This document shows positions 54,862 to 63,215 of a DNA stretch of 64,000 nucleotides, in pieces (positions within the stretch are counted from its first letter, which is position 1; the number at the start of each line of letters is the position of its first letter). The notes beneath the pieces were generated by a model. It was not told the DNA's origin and made no database searches. It saw only the letters and a program-made list of their open reading frames with translations. The translations under genes were made by a program, and so were the position numbers. This stretch comes from a virus. The DNA is taken from positions 124,001 to 188,000 of the IMG/VR virus record IMGVR_UViG_3300029286_000009. The stretch is one strand, 5' to 3'.

Positions 54862-55230
54862 ATGGAACTAAACTCTCTCCGTGGCCAACAGGAAATGATC
54901 CAACTCTTGACAGGAAATCGGCGACATGCTAATAATGTTTATACGATGCATATCGCTATTCCGGACAGGGTTGACTTGCTTCCTGTAGATGTCCTGTACG
55001 TTTGTCGGGGATTTCTTGCTTGGTGGAGAAACATCTGGGAACGTGCAAGACTAGCACGGCTTCGTGTTCTGCAGGAGCGGGTATTGATGGATGCTCTGGC
55101 AGTGCAAGATGCCTTTGTCAAGTACAACAGGTCGTCTGAAGAGTACAAAGGGCAGCACCAGCTGTGCGAACGGAATGGGGACCGCATCCCCAAGGTAGGT
55201 AAACTACCCAGACCTTTTGTTGAAGAGTGA
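54862..55230 (+). CDS. Hypothetical protein, 122 aa
   Basis: GTAGGTGCAGA precedes the ATG. A strand region (YTMHIAIPDRVDLLPVDV), a Trp-rich WWRNIWERARLARLR helix and a charged tail. It is possibly membrane-associated via the amphipathic helix. Confidence 0.6.
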   Translation: MELNSLRGQQEMIQLLTGNRRHANNVYTMHIAIPDRVDLLPVDVLYVCRGFLAWWRNIWERARLARLRVLQERVLMDALAVQDAFVKYNRSSEEYKGQHQLCERNGDRIPKVGKLPRPFVEE

Positions 55231-55237
55231 GGTAATC

Positions 55238-55372
55238 ATGGACACCAAGTGGTGGCATGTCCCGTTATATCCCGCATGTGTTCTTGCGGTAATAGCGGGA
55301 TTCGGTTTGAAGTTGGTTGGGGACGTGCTGATCACAATTGGCAGGTTCCTAAAGACACTGTGTAATGAGTAA
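55238..55372 (+). CDS. 44-residue membrane protein
   Basis: GAGTGAGGTAATC precedes MDTKWWHVPL. One membrane helix covers residues 10-34, and a basic end follows. The stop overlaps the next gene. Confidence 0.6.
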   Translation: MDTKWWHVPLYPACVLAVIAGFGLKLVGDVLITIGRFLKTLCNE

Positions 55373-55790
55373 TCATCCGGAGCCACCAGCATCTTCCAGG
55401 GGGTGTTGGTGGCTCTGCAATACCCTTTTGGAGTGGGGAATGTGGAGTACGATTAGGGAGGCGGTAAACTTTGCGTACTGGCAACGTACTACTTGTTACG
55501 GGAGGTATGCACCGTTCGTTGTAGTTTACACTTTTTTAACCACATTTCTTTGGGTATGGGCACTTGCACTAAATCCTGTGCTCACGATAGGCTTGTCATT
55601 AATCTGTTTCGCCATGTTCCGCTTGTGGTACTTGTTTAACCGCGAGTCAATCCTGTGGGAAACCTTGGAGAGAGCACGGGCGAGACAACCAACAATTTTG
55701 GGTTCCTCAATGGAACTCCCCACCGGCTTGTATGCTTTTGCGTTTGTAGCGTGTTGTGTATACGTTATCGTGACAGCGTACTTCTGGTAG
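55365..55790 (+). CDS. Multi-pass membrane protein, 141 aa
   Basis: The ATG overlaps the upstream stop. Three hydrophobic segments lie at about 50-68, 70-88 and 120-140, separated by basic loops. No family is recognised. Confidence 0.65.
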   Translation: MSNHPEPPASSRGCWWLCNTLLEWGMWSTIREAVNFAYWQRTTCYGRYAPFVVVYTFLTTFLWVWALALNPVLTIGLSLICFAMFRLWYLFNRESILWETLERARARQPTILGSSMELPTGLYAFAFVACCVYVIVTAYFW

Positions 55791-55801
55791 AAAGGAATAC
55801 C

Positions 55802-55993
55802 ATGTTTGATATACAGTGGGTGGGTACGCCAACGGGCGTGATTTCGTTGCTCACCTTTAACGGTGCCCCCATCGATCATCTCCCTGGGTGTTGGACACCC
55901 TGGGTGAAGCCAGTTCTTGAACAGTATATGCTCCCGGAGCAGGCATTAGCGTTCATCCGGACGCACTTCTGGGAAACAGGAGCAATGCTATGA
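55802..55993 (+). CDS. Hypothetical protein, 63 aa
   Basis: AAAGGAATACC precedes the ATG at 55802. It is a strand-rich, Pro/Trp-containing product ending in AFIRTHFWETGAML. The stop overlaps the next start (ATGA). Confidence 0.6.
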   Translation: MFDIQWVGTPTGVISLLTFNGAPIDHLPGCWTPWVKPVLEQYMLPEQALAFIRTHFWETGAML

Positions 55994-56238
55994 CTCCCAA
56001 ACACGAGGAAGCCATAGCCTTGTTTCAAGACACCGTGGAAGACATGATTCGTGCTGCGGCGGCAGGACTCGGAGAGGCGACGGTAGACTGCGATGATGAC
56101 GCAATCGATATTTACTACCAAGCTATTCGGCATTTGGATGAGTTGAATCGTAGCATCGTGGTCATCCCGGATACGGTCGATAAACCCTTACTGCGGGTAG
56201 TTCCCGCGGATAAGAACACCAACGAAGGAGGTGCTTGA
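55990..56238 (+). CDS. Acidic helical protein, 82 aa
   Basis: Start coupled by ATGA. The product is helical and acidic (DTVEDMIRAAAAGLGEA) and carries the next ribosome site (GAAGGAGGTGC) in its last codons. Confidence 0.6.
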   Translation: MTPKHEEAIALFQDTVEDMIRAAAAGLGEATVDCDDDAIDIYYQAIRHLDELNRSIVVIPDTVDKPLLRVVPADKNTNEGGA

Positions 56239-56825
56239 TGAGAATGCCGCCTGAGGACCGCATGTACAATCGCATCATTCGCGTGATGCAACTTTCTCCC
56301 GGAAAAGAATTTACGGTAGACGATGTGGTAGAAGCTCTCGGAAGCAAAAACCACAAGCCTTCCGTCAATACAGCTTTGGGAAAACTTCGGCAAGACAGGA
56401 TTCTCAAATGGCTTCGGAAGGGAGTGTATACGTATCCGCTACCTGAGGGGCAGCAACCTACTTTACATGTGGTAGCGGAGCCGGAACCAATGGACACCCA
56501 CGCGCCCGAGGAATCCCCTTCCCGAATAGCTCTTCCGCCAACAGGCACCGTTTCTCGTCGGGTGCATGAGATTTCTCAGCAAGTGACCGAAATGGAAACC
56601 CGAGTTGTGGAAGCTGAGGAGTTGGTGCTCCAACTTCAAGCACAATTAGAGGAACGGGACCAGGAAATAGCCAAGTTGCGTCAGCAGATTGCCGGGATAT
56701 ACGAGGTAGCAAAGAATGACATCATGGACTATGTCCAGCGGTTCACGAAACAGGATGCGGAAAGAGGAGAGGAACAAGTGACTCGCCCTTTCGATCAAAG
56801 AAAACAAAACTCCCTGGCGAACTAA
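56238..56825 (+). CDS. Winged-helix protein with coiled coil, 195 aa
   Basis: The N-terminal 65 residues (FTVDDVVEALGSKNHKPSVN, LGKLRQDRILKWLRKGVYTY) form a winged helix. A proline-rich linker precedes a coiled coil at about 108-160. It is probably a dimeric DNA-binding regulator or replication-associated protein. Confidence 0.65.
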   Translation: MRMPPEDRMYNRIIRVMQLSPGKEFTVDDVVEALGSKNHKPSVNTALGKLRQDRILKWLRKGVYTYPLPEGQQPTLHVVAEPEPMDTHAPEESPSRIALPPTGTVSRRVHEISQQVTEMETRVVEAEELVLQLQAQLEERDQEIAKLRQQIAGIYEVAKNDIMDYVQRFTKQDAERGEEQVTRPFDQRKQNSLAN

Positions 56826-56836
56826 TCACTTCCAGA

Positions 56837-57073
56837 GTGGTTAGTATCCTAGAGGAACTGGGGTTCACTGTTGCACCATCAAAGCGTGCGCCCCATATGA
56901 ATGCTAGTAGGGGTAATGGCAAGGGACAAAGTACAACTGGATTTTGTTTTCACACCCCCGCCGTTAGCCCTACAACGAGAACCAAGGTCATACTGGGTAA
57001 GATAGGCAGGGCCTTCGGGGAGGAAACCCGCAAGGCGGTCGTTAGGTCCTATCTTAAAAGTATGAAAAGGTAA
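56837..57073 (+). CDS. Basic hypothetical protein, 78 aa
   Basis: The GTG at 56837 has no ribosome site. The frame is open 42 codons further left, overlapping the previous gene in the -1 frame, and looks coding there (TKLPGELITSRVV), so a -1 frameshift fusion or an unusual start is possible. The C-terminus is basic (RKAVVRSYLKSMKR). Confidence 0.5.
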   Translation: MVSILEELGFTVAPSKRAPHMNASRGNGKGQSTTGFCFHTPAVSPTTRTKVILGKIGRAFGEETRKAVVRSYLKSMKR

Positions 57074-57081
57074 CGTCGGGA

Positions 57082-57219
57082 GGGACAGTCTAGCAACCAC
57101 TAGGCTGTCCCTATCGCGGCTATCAGATCGACTTGTCTATATACTTGCCGGAACCTTGTCCCATGAACAGCATCTTGCAACCAGAGGATTTCCGGCAATT
57201 TTATAGGCAGGGTCGCTGA
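57082..57219 (+). other. Two hairpins and a possible 18-residue ORF
   Basis: GGGACAG/CTGTCCC with an inner CTAG/CTAG (57082-57111) looks like a terminator without a T run. A perfect 9-bp repeat, TTGCCGGAA (57145-57153) with TTCCGGCAA (57190-57198), follows. Within it ATG 57163 opens an 18-codon ORF ending 57219 with a poor ribosome site. It may be a leader controlling 57230. Confidence 0.4.
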
Positions 57220-57229
57220 GGAATGAGGT

Positions 57230-57973
57230 ATGATATTAAACACCTGCTTGAAATTGAATTATGATTGGGGACCACAAGAGATTAGGGAGTTATCGGGGGA
57301 ACTGGTGATTATGCCCGTTCGTGAGCTGCAGTACCATCTAGATATCCCTCTAGACACCGCAGGGGGTAGCTTAACTCCGCGAGAGATTCTTGCGAACCCA
57401 CATTCGCATCCTTTGGGTTACTCCAAGGTATTATGGGGTGGGTGTCAATCTTACGTGGTTGTAGTTAAACACCCGGTTTGTGAGCACTGGGTAATACTCG
57501 AAGGAATTTTCCATCTGATGGCAGAGGCCATACTAGGGCATTTTGCTGTGAAAGCAAAAATTCTCCAGTGGGATGACTTTCAAAGAGTAGCACATCCCAA
57601 GGGAGGGAAGACGGTGTTCAAAAAACAGTATCGTGTCGAACTGGGCGAACACTGGTGGCCACGATCGTTTGACCAATACCGGTACAACCTTCATGTTGCA
57701 AGAAGGGCTGGGGTTATACCGGATGAAAAGCACCCCCATATTGTAGACTTAGAAAAGGCGAAGCAACTCCGAAACTTAGATACGCTAGGTGGTCCTCCTG
57801 AAGATTTACAAAGTATAGAGGGAGAAGCAGTTGTGGAACTGGAACGTATCTGGGTAGCGTGGGTGGGGTGGGCACGCAATGAAGGATTCGACTGGATATA
57901 CGAGGATGGCCGGGGTCATACCCAAGGGGGTCAACATGTTCTCCATCCAGTTACACAAAACACTGATGGATAG
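57230..57973 (+). CDS. ParB/sulfiredoxin-nuclease-like protein
   Basis: GAGGAATGAGGT precedes the ATG. VIMPVRELQYHLDIP, LTPREILANPHSHPLGYSKV and WVILEGIFHLMAEAILGHFA recall the ParB-like fold (promoter-strand, then DGxHR-type helix), but the usual DGNHR reads EGIFH. The C-terminal half is unassigned. The catalytic residues look degenerate. Confidence 0.4.
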   Translation: MILNTCLKLNYDWGPQEIRELSGELVIMPVRELQYHLDIPLDTAGGSLTPREILANPHSHPLGYSKVLWGGCQSYVVVVKHPVCEHWVILEGIFHLMAEAILGHFAVKAKILQWDDFQRVAHPKGGKTVFKKQYRVELGEHWWPRSFDQYRYNLHVARRAGVIPDEKHPHIVDLEKAKQLRNLDTLGGPPEDLQSIEGEAVVELERIWVAWVGWARNEGFDWIYEDGRGHTQGGQHVLHPVTQNTDG

Positions 57974-58349
57974 ATTCGAGGAGTCTGTCCATCAAACACA
58001 CGTGGTGATGTTATACGCAGGTAAGCCGTTTGCTCGCCTAGAATTACACTGGTGGGAACACTTTGACGATCTTCCTCTACCAACTAGGGCGGTCTTTTCG
58101 TTACCTCTGATTGACACGTGGGAAAAGATCAGTTCTTCCAGAAGACTCTCACACCTTGGCCACGGGTATTGGCTAGAAGTTTATGAGGAAGAGTGTGGGG
58201 TTCACAACATCTATCTTCTCCACAAAAACAGGGAAGGGAAGTGGATGAAAGCACCATTTTCAACGAGCACAGGAAAATTAGGTGCTCGATGCGAGCTTAA
58301 GTGGATACCTGCAATTCTGGCAATGTTTTCACAAGAGAAAGGAAAATAG
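57936..58349 (+). CDS. Hypothetical protein, 137 aa
   Basis: ATG 57936 follows AAGGGGGTCAAC, inside the end of the previous gene. It is a strand-rich product with WWEHF, a turn at ISSSRRL and a basic centre (KNREGKWMKAPF). No family is recognised. Confidence 0.6.
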   Translation: MFSIQLHKTLMDRFEESVHQTHVVMLYAGKPFARLELHWWEHFDDLPLPTRAVFSLPLIDTWEKISSSRRLSHLGHGYWLEVYEEECGVHNIYLLHKNREGKWMKAPFSTSTGKLGARCELKWIPAILAMFSQEKGK

Positions 58350-58350
58350 G

Positions 58351-58731
58351 ATGTGTGTAGACCGGCTATTCGAGGAACTGATAGAGGCAGTGGAAAGGGG
58401 AAATGAGAGGCAATGGTCCATTGCCTCTGATCTTTTGGTGGCACTTTTTCAGGAAGGTTTATACCCAACATTCTTTGATATGTGCATGTACCTCCTGTCC
58501 ATGTCAGAAAAACAAAGTAAGTCTGGTAAGGAGCTGGGGGTGTTGCTGAGCCCTAGGGCTCTTGTAATCTGGATTTATGGTCTTGGCTTTCTTAAATTTG
58601 TAGGTGACTCCTCGGCGGCAAACTACGCGTTCCAGAGTGCCCGCCCCAACGGAAAGGAGACTATGATGAACACGGTGGTTAAAGATGCAGTAGTCTTGGC
58701 GATGGACATCCACCGGGGGCAAGCCCAATGA
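58351..58731 (+). CDS. Hypothetical helical protein, 126 aa
   Basis: AAAGGAAAATAGG precedes the ATG. Helical throughout, with a hydrophobic patch (PRALVIWIYGLGFLKFVG). A short ORF (13 codons) overlaps the stop. No family is recognised. Confidence 0.6.
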   Translation: MCVDRLFEELIEAVERGNERQWSIASDLLVALFQEGLYPTFFDMCMYLLSMSEKQSKSGKELGVLLSPRALVIWIYGLGFLKFVGDSSAANYAFQSARPNGKETMMNTVVKDAVVLAMDIHRGQAQ

Positions 58732-58873
58732 CTGCTTCAAAGAGGGCGGGATTCTTTTCCGGAGAGTAAGTCCGCAGTATATCTGCAACTTACTTGGCGT
58801 AGGGGCGGCTAAGGCAAACCCAAGCTCTACCATGGAAGCGGTTTAGCACCAGCATACTTGAGGGGGGTCTGAT

Positions 58874-59236
58874 ATGATGAGTATGAGGCAATGGCAAATA
58901 CAAACGCCTCTACGTGAGAGCATGAGTGACTCAGCGTTACCTCTTGTCCATCAATTCTATGTTGATCACAAGGAACACATGGATAAGTTACTGACAAGGA
59001 CCCGGGTACACATTTATAGGTCGCCTGTTGATTTTATCCTTGTTGAGTTCTTCCCCAAGATGCGTAGAGCCTGCATCTTATTCTACCTGGAAAAGGGGAA
59101 GCCCTTTTCAGAACTTTACACAGGGGAGTATCAAGAGCTGGTAGATTTGTGGATTCACCATTGGCTTCCAGCGTTACTCGAACAACCCTGGAAAAGTTGG
59201 GATTCCTTTATGCAACTTGTCCACCACAATGTGTAA
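58874..59236 (+). CDS. Hypothetical protein, 120 aa
   Basis: GAGGGGGGTCTGAT precedes the ATG pair. Mixed fold with a strand region (VDFILVEFFPKMRRACILFY) and Trp-rich helices. The 58740-58870 leader contains GTAAGT/ACTTAC. Confidence 0.6.
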   Translation: MMSMRQWQIQTPLRESMSDSALPLVHQFYVDHKEHMDKLLTRTRVHIYRSPVDFILVEFFPKMRRACILFYLEKGKPFSELYTGEYQELVDLWIHHWLPALLEQPWKSWDSFMQLVHHNV

Positions 59237-59289
59237 CGCCTTATAGGTAGAAAAGACCCACATACGAATCTAAATGAAAGGAAAAGGTA

Positions 59290-60030
59290 ATGGCAATGGC
59301 GGATTATAAGATATATAAGAAGGCTAACACCGGCTACATGGACCAAGTCTATGCCGATCTGGAAGAACGGGTAGAGCTGCTCGTACAACAAGGAGTCATC
59401 GATCGAGATAAGAGGATATGGCTTTTGGAACGGCTCCATCACCTACTCGTATGTGACCCACCTTCCGTAACAAAGGACCGTGATCTTGCGGAAGGATTTG
59501 GTTACCTTCTTCGTTTGCTCTGCGGTGATAGAAGACGTGGTATCACTACACCTATTTTGCATGTCCTTATGGGGACACAGGGAAGTGGTAAAACCACTTA
59601 TGCAACCCGAGAAATGCCGGCGTTGATATTACTTTCTTCTGATTCTTGGTTCAGTGTCGACGATGCGGGGCGCAAGTACTGGAATAACCACAACCACCGG
59701 GCTTACTACTCAGCAGATCTGAACCCGCAGACACTGGACACAGCAGGGAAATGGGTGTGGCAAGTATTTGGGGAGCTCCTTCGACGGAGTGAGTCCTTTG
59801 TTCTAGAGGGGACCTTTCCATCTAAGATATCGCGCTCTGCCGCAATCAATATTGCCCATTCCTTCGGGTATCGGGTCAAAGTAGTGTGGTTCAATACTGA
59901 ATTGGCTGAATGCTTGCGGCGGAATAACAAAAGGGTTGATGCTATACCTGACGCTGTTTTAGCCAGCACCTTTGCAAGCATGGAGCCCCCGCGAGAGGAT
60001 GAAGGTTGGGATCACATAGAGGTTGTGTAG
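59290..60030 (+). CDS. P-loop kinase (polynucleotide-kinase/zeta-like)
   Basis: AAAGGAAAAGGTA precedes the ATG. MGTQGSGKTTYATRE is the Walker A motif (G95-T103); SSDSWF follows as the substrate/metal segment, VLEGTF as the Walker B strand, and LAECLRRNNKR as the lid. The 90-residue N-terminus is helical. The AAA_33-type kinase fold is shared by T4 Pnk and zeta toxins. With the two ligases and CCA enzyme, 5'-end phosphorylation of cleaved RNA is a reasonable role; a toxin-type kinase is the alternative. Confidence 0.7.
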   Translation: MAMADYKIYKKANTGYMDQVYADLEERVELLVQQGVIDRDKRIWLLERLHHLLVCDPPSVTKDRDLAEGFGYLLRLLCGDRRRGITTPILHVLMGTQGSGKTTYATREMPALILLSSDSWFSVDDAGRKYWNNHNHRAYYSADLNPQTLDTAGKWVWQVFGELLRRSESFVLEGTFPSKISRSAAINIAHSFGYRVKVVWFNTELAECLRRNNKRVDAIPDAVLASTFASMEPPREDEGWDHIEVV

Positions 60031-60132
60031 GAAAGAGGCAAAGTATGTTCTACTCGGATTGTGGATAAGTAATTATCCTCAAACGTTTTTAAATAAGCTG
60101 TCAACTCTAGACACTTACCAGAAAGGCTGTCG

Positions 60133-60354
60133 ATGAACGCAGAAAATATTAGTGTCGAGATGTATAATTGGTGGGGACATCTAGAAACAAGAAGTGGGCT
60201 CACCATGGAAGAAGCAGAGGTTTTTATAGAGGGACACAAGGAGAAATCCAAACCACCTCTCACTTACCACATAAAGGAACTGGACTCTTTTGGTGTTTAC
60301 AAAACACGCTGTAGTGTTGCTACCAGTGGGGACGTGATACAGCATTGGTGGTAG
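60133..60354 (+). CDS. Hypothetical protein, 73 aa
   Basis: GAAAGGCTGTCG precedes the ATG. The product is mixed, ending in a strand with ATSGDVIQHWW. No family is recognised. Confidence 0.55.
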   Translation: MNAENISVEMYNWWGHLETRSGLTMEEAEVFIEGHKEKSKPPLTYHIKELDSFGVYKTRCSVATSGDVIQHWW

Positions 60355-60532
60355 GGGTTCCAGTGTGCAGCATGCACGCGTATTAAATATAACTTTAGAT
60401 AGAGGAAAGCAGACTCCTGATTCCTGACTGCGAAGCCCGTAAGGGTAAGTGGGAAGGGATTGAAATGGAAAAAGAAAGCATGTAGGTGCTTTCTATAATA
60501 AAATCCCTTTGAAAGGGCGGGTGGGAAAGAAA
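60355..60532 (+). promoter_or_regulatory. Leader with alternative hairpins and a 6-codon ORF
   Basis: ATG 60465 behind GGGAAGGGATTGAA encodes six codons (MEKESM). AAGGGATT at 60454-60461 pairs with AATCCCTT at 60502-60509, while CCCTT at 60505-60509 can pair instead with AAGGG at 60513-60517. GAAAGC/GCTTTC lies between, over the short ORF. This is the form of a translational attenuator for the 60533 gene. ACGCGT occurs at 60376. Confidence 0.5.
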
Positions 60533-61042
60533 ATGGAATTGCTGGAAGTAGTAAGGGATATAGAGAAGCGTGTGGCAGGACACTTCGAATGTCCTGCCCC
60601 GTGGTCCAACGGGACCCAGTGGGTCCGTATCGTCCCTATCGGGACGAGTAAGACCCTGGTGTGGGAACTCTCCTATGGAGGGGGTTCCTACGAAGACGAG
60701 TGGTCAACCATTCGATTCTTCGTCTCCGTAGAAGCTGCTCAGGCGGCATTTGCGGAGCATCTCCGGGAAGAGCGCATCAGGGTGCTCTCCTCCACCCCGT
60801 TATCCGAGTTGAGGTGGAAGCGGGGAAAAGAGGAGGGTGCAATTGATGTGATGGACTCCATGGGTTATTGGACTCATGGAGTTCCTTGCAATAAAGACCT
60901 TCCACCTTCAGAGGAACCAGCCCCTGAGTGGAAGGAGGCGGGATGTTGGGAGGATAAATCCCAGCAGTTTGGGTGGAGGTGGAAGGGGTATAAAGTAAAC
61001 CCCGCCACGGGAGAGTGCATGTTCTTCTCCCACGATATGTAA
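60533..61042 (+). CDS. Hypothetical protein, 169 aa
   Basis: ATG 60533 is near GGTGGGAAAGAAA. The product begins MELLEVVRDI, has a strand-rich core (VRIVPIGTSKTLVWEL) and an aromatic, Glu-rich C-terminus. An inverted ATTATAC/GTATAAT pair lies just downstream. No family is recognised. Confidence 0.6.
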   Translation: MELLEVVRDIEKRVAGHFECPAPWSNGTQWVRIVPIGTSKTLVWELSYGGGSYEDEWSTIRFFVSVEAAQAAFAEHLREERIRVLSSTPLSELRWKRGKEEGAIDVMDSMGYWTHGVPCNKDLPPSEEPAPEWKEAGCWEDKSQQFGWRWKGYKVNPATGECMFFSHDM

Positions 61043-61168
61043 ATTATACTTTTACGCCCTAACCCGAGGCGTATAATAAATATCGGGTTTTGCATTTTTC
61101 GCGGGCGCGATAATTAAAAAAATGTTACCCGTGCCCTTAAACACTAAAGAAAGGAGATGAGAGTAGAT

Positions 61169-61525
61169 ATGGATATAATAATTTCTTGTTATGGAACTTT
61201 ATACCATAGGGAGGAATACGCGGCCCCTTATGGATTTAGGAGGCCCGCCGGAGAGCGGGTAGACCTGTGGGGGCTCGAGGGGAAGTGGGTTAGGATAATA
61301 CCTGATCAGTCTATTTTTGTGTTCTCAGCTAAGGAAGAAGGTGAGGTTGTTATTATTGAGAGTGGTTTCACTAATACTGCTCTTAATGGAGCAACGTTAC
61401 CCATCCAGGTATTAACGATGGGTAATGATGCAGAACTTAAGGCAGCCATGAAAGAGTGTGGACTGCCTTCGTGTACCCGTAAGAATTTGTTAAAGGATTT
61501 TTTGAGGTGGTACTTTCTAGATTGA
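61169..61525 (+). CDS. Hypothetical protein, 118 aa
   Basis: ATG 61169 lies 12 bases after AAAGGAG; ATG 61157 is too close to it. It is a strand-rich product (VRIIPDQSIFVFSAKEEG) with a helical C-terminus. It is preceded by the repeat GTTACCCGTGC at 61124, which recurs at 62760. Confidence 0.6.
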   Translation: MDIIISCYGTLYHREEYAAPYGFRRPAGERVDLWGLEGKWVRIIPDQSIFVFSAKEEGEVVIIESGFTNTALNGATLPIQVLTMGNDAELKAAMKECGLPSCTRKNLLKDFLRWYFLD

Positions 61526-61539
61526 CCCCCTCCCGATAG

Positions 61540-61607
61540 CTCCGGGTGTATGCGTCGAATAGGATACGTGTACACCTGGAGTTACAGGTAGCAAAAAGGC
61601 TTTTTTG
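61540..61607 (+). terminator. Long hairpin and T-run terminator
   Basis: CTCCGGGTGTA (61540-61550) pairs with TACACCTGGAG (61571-61581), 11 pairs with one G-U. CAAAAA/TTTTTTG follows, ending in a T run. Confidence 0.65.
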
Positions 61608-62869
61608 TTACCCGTGTAGATGGGGTAAAATACGCACTAGGAGCGTTATAGTGCGAAGAACGACACTGGGGTGATAAAAGGTATAGGGATACGCGTAGGA
61701 AGGCTGAGAAGAGCTTAGAAGCGGTAATAGCATAGGCAGCAACAGAATATACACCTTTGAATAGGGGTACATGTTATCCTGCCCGCAGAGAGTAAAACAT
61801 AGACGTAAAGAGGAGAATCGTAACGGAGAAGAAGGAAAGCGTATACAATGGGGTGTAAGAGTATAATTACACAGGTGGGGACGCGTGTATATGAATATGC
61901 ATATATAGCTATATAATATACGTTCACAGAGTAAAGTGTAGAAGCAAAGAAGAGAATGGAGATGCAACGAATAAAGAAATGAGTAGAGTGATAGATAAAA
62001 CAGAGTATGACGATATGATTATAGAGAAGGGGACGAGAATATATAAATATTCATATATACATATAATACTATGCCCACTGTGTCTTTTATATAGAGAGCA
62101 CCCGCACCCTTGTTTCTGACCTTTCGTTTTCATTTTGCCGCGTCTTTTTCGTTTTCTAGTCTTTATAACCCCTTGTTTTCCCTATTTTTTCTATTTAAGG
62201 TCTTTTTGTCCCCGCTTTGACTCTATTTCCCATTTTTGTCTTCCCTGTTTTTACCCTTTCTAACCCTAATCTTCCACTTTAACTTTTCTTTGATTCCTTA
62301 ATAGTAAAAACTACTTAACTAGCGTTGTACCAAATCGTATTTTTCATGATTTTTTCTGAAAAAGGTATCTCACTAATATCACTCATCTTCCTTTTTAAGG
62401 GTGTCCCGATTTCCCATCCTGACAAAAAATACCTATTTTCACTTATGCGTAATTATTAAAGTAGTCATACGTGAGTATTTGTATATAAACATGCAAATAT
62501 ACAAACAATTACTACACACAGTGACACCCTGCCCGCAATTAGCACATTTAACTACGCAACTATATACTATGAAACTGTGGCTGTTGTCTGGATCAGCCTG
62601 AACTAAATACCAGTAGGTTGTATTTAATTTGGTTATGTTCTTTTTATTCTCTTGCGAAAGTTGAGGTGACTCCGATGCAAGAGCAACTACACTCAAGTGT
62701 TCGAGGGTGTATAAACAGAGAGACGCCAGGCGTTGTTTCCTGTACCCAATAAACAATATGTTACCTGTGCATATAAACACTAGGTGGTATTAGACTCTCA
62801 TATAACTCATAACATGGTCAGGGCAGACCTTTAATCCTCTTCGCCGAGGGTATCGTTAAGGGATATAAG
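61608..62869. repeat. Non-coding region with strand asymmetry and imperfect repeats
   Basis: I see no supported gene. The plus strand is purine-rich from about 61615 to 62060, then strongly pyrimidine-rich from about 62105 to 62335. Two imperfect direct repeats of about 140-150 bases (from about 61786 and 61926) share CAGAG-TAAA, AAAGAnGAGAAT and GGGGACG, each followed by an A/T-rich palindromic stretch. ACGCGT occurs at 61691 and 61881. GTTACCTGTGC at 62760 repeats 61124. An origin or a control region is possible. Confidence 0.45.
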
Positions 62870-62953
62870 ATGAGTAAGAATACAAGGACAACGATTTTTT
62901 CAAAAACAAATGAATATGTCTTCATTAAAGCTTTTCCCGCGATCTGCCAGTAA
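62870..62953 (+). CDS. Possible 27-residue peptide
   Basis: TTAAGGGATATAAG precedes MSKNTRTTIFSKTNEY. A longer frame over the same bases (62910-63152) has no ribosome site and crosses the small RNA. The call rests on the ribosome site only. Confidence 0.35.
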   Translation: MSKNTRTTIFSKTNEYVFIKAFPAICQ

Positions 62954-63044
62954 AAGGAGCTTGTCTAACTCAGAAAGAGGCGATCGGGAGATTGCTTTAG
63001 CTTTGTACAGCGCCCGCCAAAATTTTCTTTTATACACGCCTGCG

Positions 63045-63067
63045 TATAATTATATTTATAGTATAAT
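63045..63067 (+). promoter_or_regulatory. Promoter with two TATAAT boxes
   Basis: TATAAT occurs at 63045-63050 and 63062-63067, directly before the small-RNA helix. The upstream TATACACGCCTGCG resembles TATGCACGCGTG at 63391 and TATACCCGCGTG at 63681. -35 boxes are weak. Confidence 0.55.
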
Positions 63068-63215
63068 GGAGAGGGAACAAAGGATACCTGTTTACCGTAG
63101 TAGGCGGTACATAAGCTATACAGGTATCATCACCCTCTCCTATAGTAGCTGATAAAACCCGGCTCCCATCGGAGTTCCTCCTAGCTTCAAGGGCTCTGGG
63201 TTTTTCTTTCTTTGG
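63068..63215 (+). ncRNA. Probable small structured RNA with terminator
   Basis: Three nested helices are perfect: GGAGAGGG (63068-63075) with CCCTCTCC (63133-63140), GATACCTGT (63083-63091) with ACAGGTATC (63120-63128), and TACCG (63093-63097) with CGGTA (63105-63109). An AACCC...GGGTTTTTCTTTCTTT end near 63157-63212 looks like a terminator. Promoter, structure and terminator together make a self-contained transcript of roughly 140 bases. Confidence 0.6.

Noticed and set aside
61608-62133. Open minus-strand frames over the purine/pyrimidine region
   Set aside because: They are low-complexity, have no ribosome site and arise from the skewed composition.
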